Assembly (NCBI GenBank): GCA_016342745.1
Contig: JAEINT010000003.1
Span: 62,001-126,000 of the forward strand
Reading direction: 5' to 3'
DNA length: 64,000 bases
Source of the DNA: Labilibaculum sp.
GTDB taxonomy: Bacteria > Bacteroidota > Bacteroidia > Bacteroidales > Marinifilaceae
Under the pieces are notes generated by a model. It searched no databases, was not told the origin of the DNA, and worked only from the letters and a program-made list of their open reading frames with translations. Of the stretch, positions 34,409-40,254 are shown one piece after another (within the stretch, counting starts at the first letter, position 1; every line of letters begins with the position of its first letter). The translations under genes and the position numbers were made by a program.

Positions 34409-35656
34409 TTAAAAGATAAATCCTAAATCGAGGCTAATCAGCCAAGCCTTTAATCCATCACTTCTTTTGTAATAGGCCGATCTTAGATTAATGCTTTTTA
34501 GTTGGGCTGTTTTTGAGCTTTTAAAAGGCGATTTGAATTTGCGAATTGCAAAAATGGGAGCGTAGGATATGCCAATGCCTGTTTTATAGGAATGAAGTTT
34601 TGATAAATCGTAGTCTGCAGTATGGTAGCGTGGAGGGTTTAAGGCGTTTACGGTAGCAAAAGGAGCAAAATACCTTGCTGCTGATTGTGTGTGATATCGG
34701 AAAAAAGGAGCAAGGATGAAGGTTTGAGATGCGAAAAATGGTGTTTCAATGCTTGCTGTGTGGGCTTGTATTCCCCATGTGTCTGAATAGATTCGGTAAT
34801 AGCTTTTGAATCTAAAAAAATCGTTCAGGTAATAATGATAACGAAGAGAAATAGGGAGTTTGAATCTTCTGTTGGGTAGTTGCTCTGTATGACTCAAGAA
34901 TTCTAAATCGTCGAATAATTTGCCAGCAGCATCATTAAAAAAGACTCTGTGGAATGGTGTAGAAAGTAGGCCAAATTGAAATACCGGTTCGACAGTGATG
35001 CCAATGGTCGATTTTTGATTGAGAACCTGAGTCAAGGATAATTCTATGCTAAGCGTATTCCTAATATCTGTGCTTAACCAGCTTTCTTTACTGCGTAGTT
35101 CGTGTGGATAGATTAAATGCCAGTTGTCTCTGAAATAGCTTGTAGATATTCGCAATGATCGATTAAGGTCCTTTGAATTGATCATGTATTTGCCTCCTAT
35201 GCCAAGTGAATAAATATCAGATTCGATGGAAAAGCCAAAATGGAATCCATATTTGTTTTCTGAATGGGCAAGCTGACGTGTGTAATCAGCATTAATATGA
35301 GCTCTTCCATCTTTACCAGAGGCGGAAGATTGGTGTGTTTTAAAGTAATCAATCTTGTCTGTTGATGCTGATGTATAGGCATCGATGCCTAGCTCTAAAG
35401 TAAGTTGAGTTAAACTGTCGGGAAGCAGATGAACAACGATGGAAGAGCTGTAATTGTTAAGTTTCTCGCTTCCTATTCCTCCTGTAACGGGTGAATTGTC
35501 GCCATCTTGAGCGTAATAATTGAAGAGAAAATTTACCTCTGTATCCTTTTGTTCTTTGTCAAGTTTGATTTTTGACTTCGAGTTATCTTGGGCAAATCCG
35601 CAAAGAGACCCTAAGAGAAATAGAAAAAGGAGATAAAGAGCTTTATTTCTGTTCAT
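34409..35656 (-). CDS. DUF3570 protein, copy 2 (predicted outer membrane beta-barrel)
   Basis: A 415-residue exported protein (signal peptide 1-22, ending GFAQ). It is a diverged paralogue of the preceding gene: both carry EVNFLFNYY/EVNFLLNYY, the DGD(N/H)SPVTGG turn, SSASG(K/M)D(G/A)RAHINA, and SPFHRVFF-like LSTPFHRVFF segments, and end with S-LDFGFTF or S-LDLGFIF. Alternating strands and the terminal Phe suggest an outer membrane barrel. A terminator hairpin lies between the two copies, so this gene may be expressed at a lower level or separately. Function unknown; family assignment by recognition of the DUF3570 pattern and neighbours. Confidence 0.75.
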   Translation of the reverse strand: MNRNKALYLLFLFLLGSLCGFAQDNSKSKIKLDKEQKDTEVNFLFNYYAQDGDNSPVTGGIGSEKLNNYSSSIVVHLLPDSLTQLTLELGIDAYTSASTDKIDYFKTHQSSASGKDGRAHINADYTRQLAHSENKYGFHFGFSIESDIYSLGIGGKYMINSKDLNRSLRISTSYFRDNWHLIYPHELRSKESWLSTDIRNTLSIELSLTQVLNQKSTIGITVEPVFQFGLLSTPFHRVFFNDAAGKLFDDLEFLSHTEQLPNRRFKLPISLRYHYYLNDFFRFKSYYRIYSDTWGIQAHTASIETPFFASQTFILAPFFRYHTQSAARYFAPFATVNALNPPRYHTADYDLSKLHSYKTGIGISYAPIFAIRKFKSPFKSSKTAQLKSINLRSAYYKRSDGLKAWLISLDLGFIF

Positions 35657-35671
35657 TCACTTAAGATAAAA

Positions 35672-35698
35672 AAAAAGCCTCGATGTACGAGGCTTTTT
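35672..35698 (-). terminator. terminator between the two DUF3570 genes
   Basis: Perfect 11-bp stem (AAAAAGCCTCG / CGAGGCTTTTT), 5-base loop. On the minus strand it is followed by nine or more T. It ends or attenuates the thioredoxin-apbE-DUF4266-DUF3570 operon before the second DUF3570 copy. Confidence 0.82.
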
Positions 35699-35715
35699 AT
35701 AGAATATGTTGATTA

Positions 35716-37020
35716 CTAGAAAGTAAATCCAAAATCGAGACTTACCATCCAAGCATTTAAGCCATCGCTACGATCGTAGTAGGCGGTTCGTAAACCAATG
35801 CTTTTAAGTTGTGCTGTTTTGTTTTTTCTGAATGGAGATTTAAAGTTGCTAACACCCATTACTGGAGAGTATTGAAGGCCAACTCCAATTTTCACACTGT
35901 TGAGATCAGATAAATCGTAATCTGAAGTATAGAATTCAGGTGTATTGCTTGCACTAGCTTGTCCAAAATCGTAGAAATCGTCAGCAGCAGTTTGCGTGTG
36001 ATACCTTACAAATGGCGACACGATAAAAGATGGAGAAACCATCATTGGCAATTCTAGGCTTGCTGTGTGAGCAGAAATTCCCCAACTATCCGTATAGAAA
36101 CGATAGAATGTTTTAACGCGAATAAAATCACTTAAATAGTAATTAAAACGCATCGAGACTGGAATTTTAATTCTGCTATCGTCAAGGCGTTCAACATGAC
36201 TTAAATTTCTTAAGATCGCATTGCTATCACCAATGTTTGCATCGTCGAAAAATACACGATGGAAAGGAGTTGAAAGCAATCCTCTTTGCGAAACAACTTC
36301 GGCCGAGAATAAGGCTTGTAAGCGTTTGTTGATTACCTGCGAATACGATAAACCAAATTTTACAGTTGTTCTGGTGTCATCTGTAATGGTTTTCTTCGCA
36401 ATATTATCTCTAATTTCGACAGGATAAAGTAAATTCCAGGTGTCGTTCATGAACAGACCGTCAATGGTAAGTGAACGATTCTGATCTTTAGAGTTCAAGG
36501 TGTAGGATCCACCAAAATTGAATGAGGATACATCATATTCTTGTGAAAAGCCTGCCATAAAGCTGTAGTCATTTCCCGACTTGGCTAATTTACGTGAATA
36601 AGAAGCATTGATATGCGCTCTTGCATCCATTCCTGAGGCTGACGATTTGTTGTCCGCAGCTTCGAAAAAATCAATATTATCTGTCGAGGCAGATGAATAA
36701 ATATCAATCCCAAAATTTAAATCCAGGCTAGAAAGTGAATCCATAGGAATGTGTACCACAAAACTTGGTGCAATATTATCCAGTTCTTCAGTTCCTCTTC
36801 CTCCTGTTACTGGAGAATGATCACCATCTTGCTCATAATAATTAAGCAAGAAATTCACCTCGGTAGTTTTAAAATCTTCGGGAGCTTTGTCTGTCTTTAC
36901 TTTTTTACGACTGTCTTCTTGTTTGTCGTCTATGCTGTTTTTATCTGTTTGAGCAAAGCCTGTTACAGAAATTCCTACTAGTAATAGTAGCGTGAATAGT
37001 TTCTTTAGTTGCATCCGCAT
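35716..37020 (-). CDS. DUF3570 protein, copy 1 (predicted outer membrane beta-barrel)
   Basis: A 434-residue exported protein with a signal peptide (about 1-23, GISVTGFAQ). A Lys/Asp-rich spacer (about 25-50) is followed by a strand-rich body ending in ...WMVSLDFGFTF, as expected for a beta-barrel recognised by the Bam machinery. Its start overlaps the end of the DUF4266 gene by 16 bases, so translation is probably coupled. It lacks heme CxxCH and obvious metal motifs. DUF3570 proteins are found with DUF4266, ApbE and thioredoxin-like genes in several phyla; their role is not established. Confidence 0.8.
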   Translation of the reverse strand: MRMQLKKLFTLLLLVGISVTGFAQTDKNSIDDKQEDSRKKVKTDKAPEDFKTTEVNFLLNYYEQDGDHSPVTGGRGTEELDNIAPSFVVHIPMDSLSSLDLNFGIDIYSSASTDNIDFFEAADNKSSASGMDARAHINASYSRKLAKSGNDYSFMAGFSQEYDVSSFNFGGSYTLNSKDQNRSLTIDGLFMNDTWNLLYPVEIRDNIAKKTITDDTRTTVKFGLSYSQVINKRLQALFSAEVVSQRGLLSTPFHRVFFDDANIGDSNAILRNLSHVERLDDSRIKIPVSMRFNYYLSDFIRVKTFYRFYTDSWGISAHTASLELPMMVSPSFIVSPFVRYHTQTAADDFYDFGQASASNTPEFYTSDYDLSDLNSVKIGVGLQYSPVMGVSNFKSPFRKNKTAQLKSIGLRTAYYDRSDGLNAWMVSLDFGFTF

Positions 37021-37232
37021 CCTCCTCCTGATTTACCACCATTAGCACCAGCTGCACCTTCACGGTAAGCCTGAAAATTAGTTTCGTAAACTTCTAGTTT
37101 TTTGGCTTGAAGAGCCATTTCTTCATCGTTAAGATAAGTCTTTTGATATCCTGCTACAGAAACACAGCTATTCATTGCTATAACAGCGAAAAGACCCATC
37201 AGAAGCAAGTTTAACTTTCTTCTATTTTTCAT
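37005..37232 (-). CDS. DUF4266 lipoprotein with C-terminal GGGCGCN
   Basis: A 75-residue predicted lipoprotein: hydrophobic signal (about 6-20), acylated Cys23 (MNSC), a short helical middle with NDEEMALQAKKLEVYE, the conserved YREGA turn near residue 56, a Gly-rich run, and a C-terminus GGGCGCN with Cys72 and Cys74. This conserved tail is the hallmark of DUF4266. The start overlaps the apbE stop by 11 bases and its end overlaps the DUF3570 start by 16, so it is tightly embedded in the operon. The terminal Cys pair could bind a metal or be modified; this is inference. Confidence 0.82.
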   Translation of the reverse strand: MKNRRKLNLLLMGLFAVIAMNSCVSVAGYQKTYLNDEEMALQAKKLEVYETNFQAYREGAAGANGGKSGGGCGCN

Positions 37233-38271
37233 TCGTTTCTCCTATTTGAATTTGATATTTACTTTTCTGATTCTTTATGTTGTGGTACTCTAACTTTAAG
37301 TTTGTCGAGGTGATCAGTTTTTGATCATCACTTACTAAAATGCACTCAATTCCTTTTAGCTGATTGATTAATTCGAGGCCTTTCTCTTTGCCAAGTACAA
37401 AAACCGAAGTTGCCAATGCATCTGCTAATTCTGCATTTGGACAAATAATCGTTACACTGCTTAGCCCTTTAACAGGATATCCCGATCGAGGGTCGATAAT
37501 GTGACTGTATTTTACACCATCAAACTCAACAAATTTTTCGTAATTGCCTGATGTTACCACAGCAGTTTCGCCTATGGTTAGCCATGAGTAAATTTGATCT
37601 TTGTTTTTTGGGTTCGAGATCCCGATTTTCCAATCTTTATCACCTTCATCCTTTCCCCAAGAGATTAAATCGCCCGAGGCATTTACCAATGCACCATCCA
37701 GATTCATTTTTGCCATTAACGCTAATGCTTTATTGGCAGCATAACCTTTTCCGATGGCTCCAAATCCAATCTTCATTCCTTTTTCTTTTAGGAAAACAGT
37801 TTTTTGCTTGGCATCTAAAATGATGTTCTCGTAATTGATTTTGCTTACCGAAGCTTTTACCGAAGCAGAATCAGGCATCACTTTCATGCTGCCATCGAAC
37901 TTCCATATTTTATCCATCGAAGCGTAGCTAATGTCAAATGCGCCATGGGTTAAGTTCGAAATTTTTATCGATCTTCTAATCAGGTTAAACAGTTCTTGAT
38001 CTACTTTAACTGGCTTAATTCCCGCATTGCGAATAACACTACTCGTTTGCGAATTGGAATCCCAGGAGGAGATCAAACTTTCAATCCTTTTGATTTCTGC
38101 AATTCCTGCGTGAATGGCCTCCTTTGCCAAAGCTTCATTTTCACTTACAGCGGTAAGTTCAAATCTTGATCCCATCAACAACAACACTTCTTTGTGAGAT
38201 TTATTGCTTTGCGCGTTTACAGAAGAGGAAAAAGCACCAATTAGAACAAGAATAATTCCAATGTATTTCAT
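37222..38271 (-). CDS. apbE: FAD:protein FMN transferase (ApbE family)
   Basis: A 349-residue exported ApbE (signal peptide 1-20, SSVNAQ). It has the MGSRFEL start, SSWDSNSQTS, GAIGKGYAANKAL, NASGDLISWG and HIIDPRSGYPV segments of the family. The last part, through ADALATSVFVLG, includes the Mg-binding Asp/Thr. ApbE attaches FMN to Ser/Thr of exported proteins through a phosphodiester bond. None of the neighbouring proteins shows the usual D-x-x-[S/T]-G-A-T acceptor motif, so the substrate is either elsewhere or uses a different site. It sits 3 bases after the thioredoxin-like gene and overlaps the DUF4266 gene. Confidence 0.93.
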   Translation of the reverse strand: MKYIGIILVLIGAFSSSVNAQSNKSHKEVLLLMGSRFELTAVSENEALAKEAIHAGIAEIKRIESLISSWDSNSQTSSVIRNAGIKPVKVDQELFNLIRRSIKISNLTHGAFDISYASMDKIWKFDGSMKVMPDSASVKASVSKINYENIILDAKQKTVFLKEKGMKIGFGAIGKGYAANKALALMAKMNLDGALVNASGDLISWGKDEGDKDWKIGISNPKNKDQIYSWLTIGETAVVTSGNYEKFVEFDGVKYSHIIDPRSGYPVKGLSSVTIICPNAELADALATSVFVLGKEKGLELINQLKGIECILVSDDQKLITSTNLKLEYHNIKNQKSKYQIQIGETNEK

Positions 38272-38274
38272 TGC

Positions 38275-38721
38275 TTACTTGTTAATAATAGATTGAATGT
38301 GTTGAATGTATTTCTCTGGAGAAATCTTTTTGTAAGCTGTTTTCCCAAGCACTTTTCCATCTGAATCCATCAGGATGATTGTTGGGAACTGACCATTTTT
38401 ATTGTATTTCTCAGCCAATGCTTCGTTGGTAGCAGTTTGCTCTTTCGATAGTTTGTTCTTTTTTAACCTTGGGAAATCCAGATCAAGAATCACCAAATTC
38501 TCACCTGCATATTTTTCAAACTCTTCAGTGTTAAGGATTGTCTTTTTTAATAGGATGCAAGCTCTACACCAATCAGAACCTGAAAAGTTAATGAATACCG
38601 TTTTGTTTTCTGATTTTGCTTTTAGTAGTGCTTCTTCTAAGTTGCTTTGAGCAAATGTGCTTGCGACGCTAAAAAGGATGATGCAAACAAATACAGATAT
38701 GATCTGGGCAATTTTCTTCAT
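38275..38721 (-). CDS. exported thioredoxin-like protein
   Basis: A 148-residue protein with a signal peptide (1-24, STFAQ) and one thioredoxin fold. Cys52-Arg-Ala-Cys55 (SDWCRACILL) is the redox site, and FPTIILMD provides the cis-Pro. The resemblance is to the DUF255/thioredoxin_7 type (SGSDWC) found in periplasmic reductases. First gene of the five-gene envelope cluster. A role in keeping the CGC tail of the DUF4266 protein reduced is plausible but inferred. Confidence 0.87.
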   Translation of the reverse strand: MKKIAQIISVFVCIILFSVASTFAQSNLEEALLKAKSENKTVFINFSGSDWCRACILLKKTILNTEEFEKYAGENLVILDLDFPRLKKNKLSKEQTATNEALAEKYNKNGQFPTIILMDSDGKVLGKTAYKKISPEKYIQHIQSIINK

Positions 38722-38772
38722 AAGTACAATTATTATTTGTCAGTAATAGTTACTTGAATTTCACGATTTATT

Positions 38773-38790
38773 TTTGTTTAAACAAATCTA
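38773..38790 (-). promoter_or_regulatory. promoter and palindrome of the thioredoxin-ApbE cluster
   Basis: The minus strand reads TAGATTTG at 38790-38783, an exact -7 match, about 60 bases before the ATG at 38721. A perfect 14-bp palindrome TTTGTTTAAACAAA (38773-38786) overlaps its last four bases and covers the expected transcription start. That is a good place for a repressor. Confidence 0.45.
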
Positions 38791-38987
38791 AAGAAAATAT
38801 ATCTTGTGCGATATAAATAATTGTTAAAAGATCTAAAAAGGTAGATGTTTATATTGTATGGGATAGAGGCTATTTATTAATTGCTCTTTTTTTTGGGGGA
38901 GTACTTGTATTTGCAAGCTGCAACTCCGAGCTAAAGCACGGGGTAAAGCATATTATTTTTGGATCTTTAGTCTGTTAAAGGGTTTTG
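38791..38987. other. intergenic stretch, nothing recognised
   Basis: Between the thioredoxin-cluster promoter and the pyrimidine-rich repeat. No open frame, RNA or strong hairpin was found. Confidence 0.5.
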
Positions 38988-39026
38988 CACTTTTTCACCC
39001 TTACACTTTTTTACTTTTGCACCTTT
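38988..39026 (+). repeat. short degenerate CACTTTT-type tandem repeat
   Basis: Four to five imperfect units of the type CACTTTTT / CACCCTTA / CACTTTTTTA / CTTTTGCACC follow one another just past the stop of the leftward gene at 39032. The strand is pyrimidine-rich with CAC roughly once per helical turn. It may be simple low-complexity sequence. Confidence 0.35.
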
Positions 39027-39031
39027 CTGTT

Positions 39032-39580
39032 TTACAAAGTAATGCCGTTGTTGTGAAGAATGCTTTTTACATCATTGCCAAGAATAGTTTTTAGAAGAGA
39101 TATCAGCTTGTCAATTTTTTCATTGTTGATGTCTAAAAGACCAAGAAGAATATAGGCAGAATTGCTGTCTAGGGGAGCATCTTTAACCAATTCGATCATG
39201 ATTCTGGCACCTGAAGTAAATTCTTTATTGGACAAAACAGAAAGGTTAACGAAAAATTGGCTTGCCGCACGAATAACATCACCATCTTCTTCTACCTGAA
39301 TAAAAGGAAATAAGGCCATAATCGCTTTTGGTCTATTTTTTCGAATGGAGGCACTTAATGCGGTTAGCATTTTTATTCTTTCCTCGCTAGTAGTAGTTGA
39401 TTGCAGGTGCTCATAAATTTGAAACAAGACAGGAATCATTTTTTTATTCTGACTTTCGCCATATAAAAAGCAGGTTCTGAATGTCATGATCTGAAATTCA
39501 TTCTTATTTAATTCATTCCATTTTTCAGGTTGAACTGCTAATTTGTCGAGGTAGGTGTAATCCTTTTTATTTTCTGCCAT
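39032..39580 (-). CDS. hypothetical HEAT-repeat-like protein
   Basis: A 182-residue protein not recognised as a named family. It is predicted to be almost wholly alpha-helical, in helix pairs of about 35-40 residues (RIKMLTALSASIRKN, PKAIMALFPFIQ, GDVIRAASQFFVNLS, SAYILLGLLDIN), as in HEAT/ARM-type scaffolds. No signal peptide, membrane segment or catalytic motif. An ATG at 39628 would extend it by 16 residues, but a -7 element lies at 39607-39600, between the two ATGs. The start at 39580 is therefore preferred. Confidence 0.62.
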   Translation of the reverse strand: MAENKKDYTYLDKLAVQPEKWNELNKNEFQIMTFRTCFLYGESQNKKMIPVLFQIYEHLQSTTTSEERIKMLTALSASIRKNRPKAIMALFPFIQVEEDGDVIRAASQFFVNLSVLSNKEFTSGARIMIELVKDAPLDSNSAYILLGLLDINNEKIDKLISLLKTILGNDVKSILHNNGITL

Positions 39581-39599
39581 GTATCTTTTTAATATTTCA

Positions 39600-39607
39600 C
39601 AAAGATA
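39600..39607 (-). promoter_or_regulatory. -7 element of the hypothetical helical protein gene
   Basis: The minus strand reads TATCTTTG, an exact TAnnTTTG match, 19 bases before the ATG at 39580. It rules against the upstream ATG at 39628. Confidence 0.42.
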
Positions 39608-39685
39608 GAAAATGAAATTCATCTCCAAAGAAGAATTATAGGGAATGATATTTTATTTAGAAGTACTATGAATGGGGCGATGTGT

Positions 39686-39715
39686 TTTGCATTTGGTTCT
39701 TTTTTGTTACTTTTG
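39686..39715 (+). promoter_or_regulatory. promoter of tRNA-Leu
   Basis: TTTG at 39686-39689, an 18-base spacer, and TACTTTTG at 39708-39715, ten bases before the first base of the tRNA. A complete Bacteroidetes-type promoter. Confidence 0.65.
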
Positions 39716-39724
39716 CTAGCCCTT

Positions 39725-39808
39725 GCCCAGGTGGCGGAATTGGTAGACGCGTCAGCTTGAGGGGCTGGTGGCCTTATGGTCGTGAAAGTTCGAGTCTTTT
39801 TCTGGGCA
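39725..39808 (+). tRNA. tRNA-Leu(GAG)
   Basis: An 84-base class II tRNA: acceptor GCCCAGG / TCTGGGC, D-arm with GCGGAATTGGTAGACGC, anticodon stem TCAGC / GCTGG with loop TTGAGGG (anticodon GAG), a long variable arm (TGGCCTTATGGTCG) and the T-loop TTCGAGT. The discriminator A is followed by CAT, so CCA is not encoded. Confidence 0.93.
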
Positions 39809-39826
39809 CATTACTCTAATAAAACC

Positions 39827-39864
39827 AAAAGCGCTTCATTCGAAAGAATGGAGCGCTTTTTTTT
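39827..39864 (+). terminator. terminator after tRNA-Leu
   Basis: Stem AAAAGCGCTTCATT with AATGGAGCGCTTTT (one G-T pair), 6-base loop CGAAAG, then eight T in all. Confidence 0.88.
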
Positions 39865-40197
39865 GTTCTCATCGTATTTGCAATAGCATAAAAGCTTGTG
39901 GGAGTAGTTTTTAACTCTCTTGGGCTGTGTTTATTGCATGATCTATTCTTTTGAATATGGATGTTTTACTTTCCTTCTTTTGTGGAATGTACAATTGAAT
40001 TCTTTTTAATGTTTTTGAAAAAAAAGGAATGCGCTCTAGCAGGGAATATTGGATTGGAAAGAAAGGTTTTGCTCGCTTGTTCAGATAATAGAAGTCTATT
40101 TCTGATAAAAATGCCTCTTGTATTGCACAAGGGGCATTTTTGTTATCCAGCCATTTCTGACACAAGTATTTTAAAGGTGTGAGGTACTTATTAAAAA
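39865..40197. other. intergenic region with an isolated terminator-like hairpin
   Basis: About 330 bases. A strong hairpin at 40107-40142 (AAAATGCC-T-CTTG / CAAG-G-GGCATTTT, 7-base loop) ends in T on the plus strand and has A before it, yet no gene precedes it on the plus strand within 240 bases and none follows closely. Open frames exist on both strands (39911-40165 minus, 39961-40182 plus) but neither looks like a protein family. The region could be a gene remnant or hold a small RNA. Confidence 0.4.
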
Positions 40198-40240
40198 CAA
40201 AACGAGCTTACTTTTAAGAAGTAAGCTCGTTTTTTTTTGG
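40198..40240. terminator. bidirectional terminator downstream of the first GH2 gene
   Basis: A 15-bp stem (AAAACGAGCTTACTT / AAGTAAGCTCGTTTT) with a 5-base loop, T run on the plus strand and TTTTGTTTTT on the minus strand. It follows the GH2 stop at 40255. Confidence 0.82.
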
Positions 40241-40254
40241 AAGGTATTTAAATC

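Noticed and set aside
39581-39628. Upstream ATG for the helical hypothetical protein
   Set aside because: An exact -7 element lies between this ATG and the next one at 39580.
39911-40165. 84-codon open frame on the minus strand
   Set aside because: No family resemblance, start inside a hairpin region, no promoter or ribosome binding site. A plus-strand frame at 39961-40182 is equally unconvincing.
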